64,000 nt of DNA, from positions 1-64,000 of the forward strand of contig JADGKB010000029.1 in assembly GCA_027604185.1 (NCBI GenBank). The letters are read 5' to 3'. The position numbers were made by a program, and so were the translations under genes. Numbering within the stretch: position 1 is the first letter of the stretch; each line of letters starts with the position of its first letter. Source of the stretch: Boothiomyces macroporosus (Eukaryota; Chytridiomycota; Chytridiomycetes; Rhizophydiales; Terramycetaceae). The notes beneath the pieces were generated by a model, which ran no database searches, was not told the origin of the DNA, and saw only the letters and a program-made list of their open reading frames with translations. Below, one piece after another: positions 36,804 to 47,935 of this stretch.

Positions 36804-37922
36804 TCAATTGGCTTTTTTATTCAATATGCTGCGCATGCGCTCATCTAAAGCTGCAATATTGTTGGCAATCTTTACATTATTTTCATTGATTGTCGCATTT
36901 AGTTTTTCTATTCCTGTCTGTGTATCTACTGCGATTGTCTTTAGATTGGCTTGATCAGTGGTAATCATCTTTAAAGTTTCCGCAAATTGGGCAGTTTCAG
37001 CGTGTAAAGATTGTAAGGATTTCAATCGCATGACTAGGTTTGGAATAATATTTGCAACTGATTCGAGCTTCATCATTTGATTGTAAATGTAAGAAATCTT
37101 TTTTTCCAAGTCATGAGATTCATTTGGATCAATACGCTGCTTATGTGAAAGCTCTACCAGTTTTTCCAAATTTAATAACGCCTCTGATATTTTGCGGTTT
37201 GCTATATCAAGTACTTTTGGCTCTGTTATCAGTGAAAAATGCATATCCAATCGCTCTAAAGCGCCAATCAACGTCCCAGTTGTATTAAATAGATTTTGAC
37301 GATCTTCTTGACTAATCATTACGTTAACAGGATCAATAGCGTGCAAGCCAATGATTCTTTCAAGATTTGTAATTCGCTGCTCCAACTGAAAATCTTTGGT
37401 TGTATCTGGAGCTGTCTTGGCATCATATACCAGCTGGTAAACTAGCTTTCCATCTTCAGTTTCGTTAACTTGATGGGTCTTGTACTCTTGAATTTCTTTA
37501 ACGAGGCTTTTGGTGTTGTCAGGATCAGTGAAAATATGTTCCAAAGGGGATTCGATAACAGATTTGTTCAAGTTCTTCAACTGTGCTTGTAAATTTGCCA
37601 CTTGATTCATCAACTCTTTGTTTGAGAATTCCGTTTCTTGTTTCTTTGCAACCGCCAAATCAATGGCCAACTGCTCAACCTCCCATTCCAAGCGTTCGTA
37701 CCTCGCCTTTAAAGTCTCTTTGGATTTTTTCCTTGGTTTCTTTTCAATGAACTTTTCCGCTGCTTGTGAAACGGCAACGTTTTCCCTGATGATATCAACT
37801 TCTTCCTCTGATTCGTAATCACTCACTTGTTCAATCCCATTGATTGTGATTGCAGTTCCTTCAGCTTCAAGTACATCTGGTGCAGTAGTGTCTATATCAA
37901 GCAACAACGATTTTTTGTCCAT
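36804..37922 (-). CDS. DCTN2: Dynactin subunit 2 (dynamitin/p50)
   Basis: 372 aa, intronless. The Asp-rich N terminus (SLLLDIDTTAPDVLEAEG) matches the start of dynamitin, which inserts into the dynactin shoulder. It is followed by a basic segment and long coiled coils (about 75-125 and several in the C-terminal half). The landmark sequence PLEHIFTDPDN and the LERLDMHFSLI block fit p50. It joins the dynactin complex that activates cytoplasmic dynein, consistent with the roadblock light chain elsewhere in the window. Its last codons include AATAAA just before TGA. Confidence 0.8.
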   Translation of the reverse strand: MDKKSLLLDIDTTAPDVLEAEGTAITINGIEQVSDYESEEEVDIIRENVAVSQAAEKFIEKKPRKKSKETLKARYERLEWEVEQLAIDLAVAKKQETEFSNKELMNQVANLQAQLKNLNKSVIESPLEHIFTDPDNTKSLVKEIQEYKTHQVNETEDGKLVYQLVYDAKTAPDTTKDFQLEQRITNLERIIGLHAIDPVNVMISQEDRQNLFNTTGTLIGALERLDMHFSLITEPKVLDIANRKISEALLNLEKLVELSHKQRIDPNESHDLEKKISYIYNQMMKLESVANIIPNLVMRLKSLQSLHAETAQFAETLKMITTDQANLKTIAVDTQTGIEKLNATINENNVKIANNIAALDERMRSILNKKAN

Positions 37923-37971
37923 ACAAAATTGAAGATTTGGAAAAAGTCAAAAAAGCAAATATTGAAAATTT

Positions 37972-40791
37972 TTATTGGAATGCGTCTCTGTCGTTGGGAT
38001 TGTAAACTCTTCTTCCCTGAGGAGACCTTCGTGAGTCTGGCGGAGATCTTGGCCTTTGCGGAGAGTCTCTATGCGCAGGTGGTGGATAATCAATTCGGTT
38101 TCCTGGGAGACTTCCTTGTCGTGGGACAATCCTGGAATTGGCACTGCTTGGACTGGCAGATTCGGAATCGCGCATATTAGATCTTGGCTGCATTTCAAAA
38201 GCATCACCTGTGTGGGTTTCCTCTGCAAAGGTAGTTGAAAAATCTTCGTCAATGGTGTATCCTTCGAATTCAGGAGGTTTTTCATCAAAGTCTGCCTGAA
38301 GTTCAAGATTAGATCCAGATGTAGCGCCTGCAAGATGGGTAATATGTTTGGATCGATGACGAAGCAAGGTAGAAAGTTGCTCTTCTCTTTCTTTTGCTTG
38401 AACCTGCGCTTCCTTTAGCCTTCCAGGATCTGTCTGTCTAACAAAATCAATGACATCTTTATATTCAGGCTTGTATATTTCAGGCAGAACAGATTGAGCA
38501 TCTTTTTTGACCCAGACTTTTGGTAAAAGCTTGATAACTGCAGGGTTGAATACCTTGTTCTTTAGGACCTCGCTATTGAGTCTTTCATCGACTTCGTAAG
38601 GAATTGTGTCCACATCAAGTTTCTTTGATACAAAGTCCGCTTTTGGTTTCAACACCTGGGTAACATATAGCCAGAACAAAACAGTTGCAAGCACCAAAAA
38701 TATTACCATAAGGTTTGGTGCACGACCGTTATTTCCACCAGTGTCTGTGACAGTAGCTCCTATTATGACAAGTGAACCAAACGTAGTCAGTTGGAAGAGA
38801 CCAATGCAAACACAAATCAAATTGAATACTTTTGGCCACCACGCACCGTATGATTCAGTTTTGGTTTCATAAACATACAGAAATTGATACTTCATGCACA
38901 TGTATGCAATTATGAATGCCAGAGCAGTAAATGGAACAATTAACGGGGCAACAAGAGAATAGCAAATACCAACGAGCAAGGAGAATTGCAAGTAACTGTA
39001 AATTGGCATGTAGTCAAACTTTGGTGATTCGTTAAATTCATATTCTTCTCGAGGAGTGAACGACAACAACTTTGATTTGACATAACGAAGAATCAACGGG
39101 GCTCCCTGAATAATTTGGATTCCGAAAAATGCATAACCAGCTAGAACATAGTTGATGTAGAGCGAACCTGCGGAAACAAAACTGCTTCCAAAATGTCTAA
39201 GGAACGCATTAAGAGCGACGTTAAATTGCTGACCTGCAGGTGGGTGTAAGAGATTGTTCCAAAAGTCCTTGATCAATTTTAACCCAATATTAACAATAAA
39301 CTGATAAAGCTGGAATACAAAGTATTTGTACATTGCTGAACGTTCCACGCCAGAATAAGAGGTTACACCCTGAAGTGTTGCAATAATTCGTAAGAAGGTA
39401 GGCAACAAAAAGTTCAAGATTGCCAGCAAAGCAGGCGATATTAATGACTGAACCATAACAACTAAACCCTTGTAAGGAGAGTTGTCTATCGATTTGGCAA
39501 CATCCGTATTCCAAGTTGACAGAGACGAAAGTGTTGTTATAAGGGATTGGAGGGCAACCCAAAAAATAACCATCAATGCCAGCAATCCGTAAGAAATCAA
39601 TTGACGAGTTCTTTTAATTGCTGGTGGTAACCCTACATTGTCCCAGATAATATCCTCGAATTCAGGAGACAGCTTTACGCTAATGTCAATGTCAAACTTA
39701 CGTTGGAGTAAAAGTTATTGAACTGTACAATACATTTCTGGAAAAAAAGTGAGTCAGTGAGTTGGCTGCAGAATGGGCATCTTTAACGGTATTGAATGAA
39801 ACGAATCCTGAGGCATCTGATTTGAAATTCGTGTCTGGCAATGACCGCAAAGTGTAAATCTTCTTTTCTACCTTCAACAATTCAGCTCTGTAGTAATCAA
39901 TGGAATCAACAGTCTCACCTCCGAGAAAGCCAATTCCCAAAAATCCATCGATTTGATGAGTTGGACGTTTGTTTGGCAAGTCGTGAGGATTCTTTAGGTA
40001 TTTCACCAAGACTTTTTCAAATCCTTTGGTAAGCTCCAAATGACGTGCAACTAGCTTTGATAATTCCAGATAGTCCCTTCCTAACATTATTTGCTTTGGA
40101 GTTTGCTTCAAGTTGAGACTTTTGATATATTCAGAAAACTTTGGCACATTTTGCATATCATCCGGGATATCGGTAAAGAGAAGAGTCTTGTTTGCAGTTG
40201 AGTTGAGATATTCGGAGCTGGTGAAACAGTACTTTCGAAGTGTGATATACTGATCCCAAATAATGTAAAGTTGGTAAAATGCAAAGAATGTTAGAATCCA
40301 AGCGAGGACTGCTGGTATGTAGAGCAAATTTGAGCCTGGATTGAGGTTCTGCATTGAAATTGCTTGAAGCGAAGGATTTACCAAATCAGATTGGATGACA
40401 TCTTTATACTTGTCCAGGCTAGGTGCAAAGTCGTATATAACCATCAGTGGAACACAAAGCAAGGATGCCAATACAAAAAATCGTACACCAAAAGCGACAA
40501 ATTTCAAAAACATTACAGCATCCAATCCTAATTTGTCTACTAGTTCCGCTTCGCTGAGATTCAGAATTGGTTTAATCCATGCCAAAGGGTCTGTACTTAA
40601 TGGTTCTGGTTTCTTTTTAGGGTCTGAAAAGTGGACTTTTGGTTCATAAGTCTTTTTGTTCACTGGTCTTAGAATTGAAAAGCCAACAAAACTAGATTAA
40701 AAATAATTTACCATGCACATGAAATCGCAAACTGGACAACCATTGCGGTGATTAAACCGACCAAATCGGTATTAGAAGTCGTCGTTGACAT
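37972..40791 (-). CDS. CSC1/TMEM63-type osmosensitive cation channel
   Basis: About 925 aa in three exons (introns of 20 and 22 nt). The first exon holds TM0; the RRM-like cytosolic loop lies around 39.7-40.2 kb. The core seven-plus helices include SPEFEDIIWDNVGLPPAIKR and a late WLYVTQVLKPKADFVS region. DUF221/RSN1 landmarks are clear (LRPVNKKTYEPK near TM1, ENVGL-like block). The family forms Ca2+-permeable channels gated by membrane tension. The C-terminal cytosolic tail is long, Ser/Pro/Arg-rich and likely disordered. The stop is inside AATAAA, and the next gene on the same strand (dynamitin) starts 49 bp downstream. Confidence 0.92.
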
Positions 40792-41333
40792 TTAATTTGG
40801 AGTAAAATTTGTTAAAATCGCAACGGCCTGTCAGAGCCTGAATTCAGCCCAGCCACACAAATGGATATCATACATGTTTATAAGAGTCAGATTCTATACT
40901 TTGCTTTTATTGGATTCTTTAACGAGTCGAATTTTCAAGAGTTTAATGAATTCGTTCAAGAAGCATGAGTTAGTATCTTGGTTTAATGTAACTATCTACT
41001 TGCCTGTCATAGTCTGTCAATAGCCACCCCGATCAATATCTTGCCAATAACCATCCCAATCAAAGCCTTGTCAATAACCACCCCAATCAATGTCTTGCCA
41101 ATAACCATCCCAATCAAAGTCTTGATCAATACCTCAAGTCAATAAACCTGATCCTATTGGAATAGATCGACCCAATTTTGTTTATTCCATGAGTGTGTTT
41201 CCTTTTAATTTAGGAGGCGCTCTGGTGTCTCAGCTTGTCGAAATAAGCAGCTGATTTTTTCCTTGAATGAAAGACAATCAAAAGTCTTCCAACGAAAACG
41301 TAACGAAAAACTTGACGGTAGAGAAAAAGAAAT
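40792..41333. other. Intergenic, about 540 bp, with minisatellite
   Basis: Divergent region between the CSC1-type channel and the Cdc4 gene. It holds a 27-bp tandem repeat (listed separately) and no credible ORF on either strand. Confidence 0.6.
41018..41125. repeat. 27-bp minisatellite, four copies
   Basis: Four head-to-tail copies of a 27-bp unit starting caataaccaycccaatcaa and ending in tcttgc/cttgt. Copies 1 and 3 (ccaccc, tcaatat/tcaatgt) resemble each other, as do 2 and 4 (ccatccc, tcaaagc/tcaaagt). The array therefore also has a 54-bp higher-order period. A degenerate fifth copy follows. Confidence 0.9.
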
Positions 41334-43336
41334 ATGCTGACCGAATCCGAAGAACCTGAACGAAAGAGAATCAACTACAACCAATCTCCTGTAGACTTGT
41401 CTATTCCACTCACGCCAACCACAGACTGTCCGACTTTCACAGAAACTTCGCATTTTCAAATCAATGACTTGATTTCTTACTATAGCAGCCTATCACCAAA
41501 GCACAAGAATATCGCCTTGGGAGAGCTACTGAAACAAAATTGTGATTGTTCTCCTGAGCCTGAAATTCATAATTTTATAAATATCTACAATCTGTTGAAT
41601 GCAAATCAAAAAACTACAGCGCTGATAGAGATACTGAAGCAATCATCCATCACCACGCTCCAACAAATTTCATGCACAATTTTACCACTGTTAAAGTGCA
41701 ACTTTTTGGTACATTTCGTTAATGCCAGGGAAAATTACCTACCGAGCTTGGTTACAAGATCTTGGAATACCTGGACATTCGATCTATAGTTCGTTGCATG
41801 CAGGTCTGTAAATCCTGGAAAACTCTAATTGACGGGGAGGTCGCTGATCAAGCAATTTGGAAAAAGAGAATCTTGCTGGAAGGTTTTGCCAAAGAAAATC
41901 AGCTTAATCCTACTTTTATTTCCGATTTTATGGTTACATTACACTAATTGTAGAATGGCTCGCAAAGTGTTAATATGTATAAAGAATTTTACAAGCATCA
42001 TCATCTAACAAGGCAAAACTGGTTGTTGGGAAGGTATAGAAAGGTATCTTTTCCAGGGCATGGAAGGCATGTCGTTACTTCCCTTCAGTTTGATGGGGAT
42101 AATATCATTTCTGGGTCTGATGATCACACGATTCAAATATATGATACAAAGACTGGACTTTTGGTAAAGAAGCTTGAAGGTCATGCTGGTGGTGTTTGGG
42201 CTTTGCAATACTGGAATTCTACACTTGTCTCAGGGTCGACTGATAGAACTGTTAGAGTCTGGGATATGGACACTGAAGAATGTACACATGTATTTGATGG
42301 TCACACTTCAACAGTTAGATGTCTCTTGATTATTACCCCTCAGATGAATTCTGAAGGAGTCATGGAACCTTCAGAGCCATTAATTGTGACTGGATCAAGA
42401 GATGCCACTCTGCGGGTTTGGAGGCTTCCAAACCCAAAGGAAGACAGAAAGTGGAATCCTTTGACAGGCTATCAGAACCCCTACTTCAAATTCCTATGTA
42501 CTGGTCATACAAATTCTGTAAGAGCAATTGCTGGATGCGGGAATGTTTTGGTATCTGGTTCATATGACACTACAGTGAGAGTATGGAATTTGGATACCGG
42601 GGAATGCACCTTTACCTTTGAAGGGCATCGTGAAAAAGTCTACTCTATTGGATATTGCCATGAGTTAAAGAGGGCAGTAAGTGGTAGTATGGACGCTACT
42701 GTCAGGGTATGGTGTACTCAGACTGGGGTTAATCTGTTTGTACTTGAAGGCCATAACTCGCTTGTTGGACTATTAGAGCTTACCCCAAAATATCTAATTT
42801 CGGCTGCTGCTGATTCAACCCTTAGAATTTGGTCTCCTACCACTGGAGAATGCTTGGGAACATTAACTGGTCACACGGCAGCAATTACATGCTTTCATCA
42901 TGATCCAATACCCAACCGCATTGTTTCTGGATCAGACGGCGGAGTAAAGATTTGGGAGCTGTCAACTGATGGATATGGTGTTTCTTCAAGTATGCACAAC
43001 TTGGCATCGATTATTCCAAAATCATCACGTTTGCGAAAATCTCTTCATTTCACACAAGGACCTAACGGACCAGAACCAGTACATGGTAGATTTATTGGAG
43101 ATGTAGTTACAAATGTAGTAGGTGTTTGGCGTGTAAGGATGGATGCCTATAAATTAGTGTGTTCCGTTCAAGTGACCGAGCCTGGACTAGAAGGTCATCG
43201 GACTTGGTTTGAAGTCTTGGATTTCACGGAGCATCCTGATATTGGCAAGGAAATTAAAGCATTGGGTGACAGAACGTCGTGGGAAACGGCCGAAGGCACC
43301 CCTGAGGATATAGATGCTGTAGACGAATCCACTTAA
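41334..43336 (+). CDS. FBXW7: F-box/WD40 SCF substrate receptor (Cdc4/FBXW7)
   Basis: About 653 aa in three exons (introns of 20 and 21 nt). After a ~140-aa N-terminal helical region, an F-box is completed by the first intron (GKLPTELGYKILEYLDIRS, then CKSWKTLIDG). A linker RQNWLLGRYRK follows, then seven WD40 repeats (IQIYD, VRVWD, LRVWR, VRVWN, VRVWC, LRIWS, VKIWE). The C-terminal extension (VGVWRVRMDAYKLVCSVQ) is typical of the Cdc4 subfamily and distinguishes it from Met30. It recruits phosphodegron proteins, such as CDK inhibitors and cyclins, to SCF ubiquitin ligase. Confidence 0.94.
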
Positions 43337-43441
43337 ACTGAATTATATAGTTTTAATAAAAAAAGTAATCGAGAAACCTGTATTCTGTCTTGCAGTCGCA
43401 TAGTGGCTTAGCAAAGAGTAATTTGGAGTTTACAATTTTTA

Positions 43442-45413
43442 ATGGAAGAAGGACTGGATTTAGGACTATTAAAATTATCCTTTGAAGCGATAGACAAAGC
43501 GTTCAATTTGGACACTGATACTCCTTCCGAACAGCAACTGAACGTTCTTTTCCATCCCTTGCCCAATGCGGACGAATATGAGATGGACAAGCAGCAAATA
43601 AATACACTGTGGAAGACCGTCAACATCAATTTCGATTCAAAGGATTTTTCAATCGTCAGTGCTTTGGAATTGTTGGAGTGTACAAAGCCATGTATTGCCC
43701 ACTTTATTATAATTTACAAAATCATTGCTATAATTAAAGGTGAATACATTAAAAAATTAGCAGTTACAGTCCCGCAAATATCTCAAGAAATGAAATATTG
43801 GAAAGAGAGGAAAGACAGTTACTGGGCGATTTGGAAGAATATTGTGCAGTCGTTGCCAGAGGGTCTGTATAACCTCTTGATTAACAATACCAGCATTGCA
43901 AAGCATCTACCTTGGTTCTTTAAAATGGTGCCAAAAAGGGTGCAGTTCACTGGAGACCTGAGGCCGGAATTCTCATTGGAACCACTAAGTGTATACACCA
44001 ACACTAGAAAAAAGATGAACTTTAAAATGGCGGCATTGTCCAAAATTAACAAGATACAAGCACATTGCCTGGGCTCGTTATCCTTTGCTTCATTTCAATC
44101 TATATTCAAAACAAGCAGTCATTTTAGTCCGACCAATGATCTGGGATCATTTATGGAAGATGATGCCCGTTTGAATATTCATTCATCAATGAAGATACTC
44201 TTGAGTGTTTCTTCTCCAGCATCTGATTGGAATGACGCACATAGCAGACTGGTTGTCGAAATTCAAAATTACCTGCAATCAGAATTGGAAGAATTGGATA
44301 TGATTAGCACTGCAATGAACAATTTGGAAAAGGAATATGCAGAGCTATTTCAAGTAAATACTGTTGTTATGAATATGGGACCAGTTGAGTTTATCAAGTT
44401 TGCTAGAATTCGTATTGATTTTATTTATAAAAATCTGGACAAAACTCAAGTAAAGTTCAATTCAGTGTTCGTAAAGTATCAAAAGCCGCCATTTTATTAC
44501 AGATATTGGGTTCCTGCCACTGCTACTGTAGTTGGAGCAATCTATTTCTATCGATTGTTTACTCTTTCATCAATTACGGCCTATATCTACAATTTCTCAA
44601 AGGATGCTCTGGAAACAGTTCAAGGATTTGTAAATGGATGGATAGTTTCGCCTTTGAAGGATATGTTGAAAACCATTCGACACAGGGACTCAAAGTTGGC
44701 AATTATGGGGAAAAACTCTTTAAAGTCTGATTTAGATTCTTTAGAGAGGATGGTTATCCAGTTTGCCAAAGATTACAATCCATCGATTGATACTGCTTTG
44801 ATCTCGCGACAAGTTGAATCAGGAGATCTTGGCGCAGTGCTGGTAGAGTATGAAAAAGACATTAAATCTCCAAGTAAATTGACATTAACCTAGTCAAATC
44901 TCTAGTCTCAGGATCATTAATACGCTCTTTGCTTATCCAAGTTCAAAAAGTAAAAGTTGATGGTGCATTTGCCATGTCTGCGCTTGACAAGTTACTTTGC
45001 TCCAATGAATTGAATTTTGCATTCCTGGCTATAATGCCAACACTGCTTATTACTTATGGAACAATTGGCTGGTTGTATGGCTATGTCAATTCCCAGAAAG
45101 GGCTTGGTGCAAATAGGAAAATGGATGCAGTTAGGCTAGACTTGCGGTACTTGAACGCTAACTTAGGGAAATTGAAAGAATATTTAACAAGGATGATATG
45201 CCGGATAACCATGTGATTGGTCAATTGCTGGTCTCCTTAATAGAGCTGAGAAGTGCTATATCAAATGCTCCATTGTCCAACCAATACAAAAAGATGTTTT
45301 TGGAGGATGTGAAGGATTTGGAAATATTTGTGCTGTACGAACGTGCAAGAGGTGAGAAAGGAATTGCAGTATTAAATCGCATTTGGAGAACTGTTCCTGG
45401 GTTAAGCGTATAA
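43442..45413 (+). CDS. NCA2: NCA2-domain mitochondrial protein
   Basis: About 643 aa in three exons (two 20-nt introns). The NCA2 signature is clear: KPPFYYRYWVPATATVVGAI starts a membrane segment, followed by SPLKDMLKTIRHR. After the intron at 44872-44891 comes VDGAFAMSALDKLLCSNELN, with a second membrane segment and a C-terminal helical domain. In yeast, NCA2 works with NCA3 in expression of mitochondrial ATP synthase subunits 6 and 8, and sits in the mitochondrial membrane. Distribution is mainly fungi, plants and some protists, not animals. The stop overlaps AATAAA. Confidence 0.92.
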
Positions 45414-45501
45414 TAAACCACTTGTTTGAAACGTTCGTATCAACGCGTATTTTCTTTTCGCGAAACAGGAATACCTTTATCACTCTTGGAAATTTCAAAT
45501 C

Positions 45502-47430
45502 ATGGATGCGAGAAGTATTGGGAGGAGCTCCAATAGAAAATCCGCATCAGATACGTCTATGATGAGGGTTAAAGTGGATAGAGTTAAAGTTGATAGAATT
45601 GCGGAGCATACTTGGTATGAAAAGTTGAACTACAAGTTGGACGTGTTGGTTCCAACCGATGAAGAGGAGGAATTGCTTGTACCTGGGGATTGTTATCTTC
45701 AGCAGGTTCATTACGGACGTCAAAAAAAATGGAGGGTAGTTAGAAACAAAAATTACAATCTTCCGCTATATTTAAAGGACCATGCTGAACCAGAGAGTAA
45801 ATACGATGTATTTATTAAAAAAGATACCTGGTTTGGTCCACTGGAACTCGGAACACCATTCCTTAAAAGGTGGGATACTCTTGCCCTATTATTGCTACTA
45901 TTCACGGCGTCTGTGACTCCCTTTGAAACAGCGTAAAATTGCAATTAAATATAGCTTTATTACTGAAGTTGGAGTCCCCATCGATACATTGTTCTTGCTA
46001 AATAGATTTGTGGATTTAATATTCTTTTTGGATATTTTTGTTCAACTTCGAACTCCATTCAGAGACGCTAGAACTGGGAAGTTAGTACTGGATAGTTATA
46101 TTATCTCAACCCGTTATTTAACGTCTTGGTTCGTACTGGATTTGGTGTCAGTGCTCCCATTTGAATATATGGATTACATATTTGGAATTAGTGCCACCAA
46201 TCTTTCTACCTTAAAAATATTGAGGTTTGTTAGATTGGCACGTCTGTTGAAACTGCTTCGTGTTTTCAGGGCCAGCAGAAAGTTGAAGCAAGCACAAATT
46301 GCTTCCGGTTTGCGGTATTCAACTTTGGAACTGTTAAAGGTAATTGATGGGCCTTATGTAAGATTATAATTATTGTAATTTTCGCTATTCATTGGATGGC
46401 TTGTGGATATCGATTAGTAGGTGCTGCAACATCACCAGGTGACCCATTAGGCTGGCTGGATTACTACATGGCATCTCATAATACGACCTATATATCTCCG
46501 CTGGAAGCATATTTTATATCTGTTTACTGGAGTTCTGGTATGGTATCTTTAGTTGGAGTTTCTGGAAGCTTTTTAGAGCCCCAATGTCTAAGAGAGTACA
46601 TTTACATATTTTGTGTAAACTTTATTGTCTACATTTTGGCTATTTACATCATCGCAATGTTGGCCAGTATCGTCAATTTAACTGGGAAATTGAAGAGAAA
46701 GCAGGATATTTTGGTTGATGAATATTTACAAATGTTGGATGAATTGCGACTAGATGATAGGTTAAAATACACAGTAATCGACTCTTTATCATAGGTTTTC
46801 CATCATCTATCCGACCACTTTACCTCGCTCGCCAACCACAGGCAGATGGAAATGTTACATCAACTTCCAACGCAGCTCCACAGCTTTATTGCCATGGAAA
46901 TTTACTTGGATTTTATCGTTCAAATCCCATTCTTGGAAGTCTTTTGCGATAAACAACCGCAGTTTATTCAAGAGATTTGCCAAGGAATAGAAAAGAAAAT
47001 GGTTGCTGCGAATAGCATGCTTTACCTCCAAGGAATAGAAGGAATATACTATATCGAGCAGGGTATTGTGGCTGCGGAAGGAAGGGTATATCCAAGTGGT
47101 AGCATCGTTGGTCTCACTACTCTTCGCGAAAAGATTAAATCTTGTGAATGCAGAGCACTAACCGACGTCAAATGTAATTTTTTGCCAAGGACTTATCTCC
47201 TTGATGTGCTTTCGCGGTATCCAAAGATTAAATATTACTGCAAAAGATGGACACAGTGGGAAGTACTACGACTATATATAAGAACATACACGGAACTATA
47301 CTATACTGCTGCCAGAAGAGGGGCTGTAATGAGTCCCCCTTTACTGTCGAAGCGCCCAGATATGATGGAGGATGAAGAAGATGACATTGATGTAGCAGTG
47401 TTAGATCATATAGAAGAGATGGGATTCTAA
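45502..47430 (+). CDS. Six-TM cyclic-nucleotide-gated-like channel with unusual pore
   Basis: About 620 aa in four exons (introns of 22, 23 and 21 nt). Features in order: cytosolic N terminus; S1 at LLLLLFTASVTPFETA; S2-S3 with LNRFVDLIFFLDIFVQLRTPF; a voltage-sensor S4 with repeated Arg/Lys (LRFVRLARLLKLLRVFRASR); S5; pore; S6; C-linker; and a cNMP-binding-like beta roll. The HCN/CNG/EAG architecture is clear. The pore reads YWSSGMVSLVGVSGSFLEPQ, without a GYG or GFG selectivity filter. The binding fold lacks the usual G-E-L...R-x-A phosphate cassette (SIVGLTTLREKIKS instead). Ion selectivity and ligand response are therefore uncertain. It may be a non-canonical or regulatory subunit. Confidence 0.85.
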
Positions 47431-47488
47431 TAGCGAAGCTAATATAGTTTTAAAAAGTGACCTCTTTTTTTGTTTATTGAACGCGCTA

Positions 47489-47914
47489 ATGAGGCTGTTT
47501 TTGATAGGATCAACATTTGCAACTACATTAATACCTCCCTCACAAAAGGTGCTTGGATTAGGCTGGGGACTCTTTTCGTGTATACTTTTGGCAATTCTCT
47601 TGGTGGTTGTATGCGTTATAGTCAGCCAACAAGAGTACGCAGGGTAAATCCACTTTAACAAGATTATTTTATGTCACTTCAGGAATAGTGTTTGCGCTCT
47701 ATGTGATGATTCTCGCACTAATTCCGAAGCTCAAGGTGGGAGATCCAGTAAGTCTTCCCCCTGCAGATGTAGCAAAGCATTAATGTAGATCGACTGGACC
47801 CATTACCCCAGGATAGTGTTTTTGGCCTTCACGACGATATTCAGTGCTCTTGGGATTGCCGGAGTTGGACTATTCCACTTGGCAGCTCCAGTGTATGCGA
47901 TACAACAAAACTAA
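47489..47914 (+). CDS. TMEM218: TMEM218-like ciliary membrane protein
   Basis: About 128 aa in three exons, with 19-nt (47644-47662) and 20-nt introns that have to be removed to see the protein. The layout is LGLGWGLFSCILLAILLVVV (TM1), VTSGIVFALYVMILALIPKL (TM2), a loop with PPADIDWTHYPR, TM3, and an end APVYAIQQN. This matches the three-helix layout and the G-x-G, late-loop and (E/A)P-I/V-YA features of TMEM218, a transition-zone protein of cilia. Similarity is short and judged by eye. The N-terminal ~20 residues are longer than in animals, and the true start could differ. The convergent HIBCH gene ends 21 bp away. Confidence 0.6.
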
Positions 47915-47935
47915 TATAATTTACTTTTTATTTAG

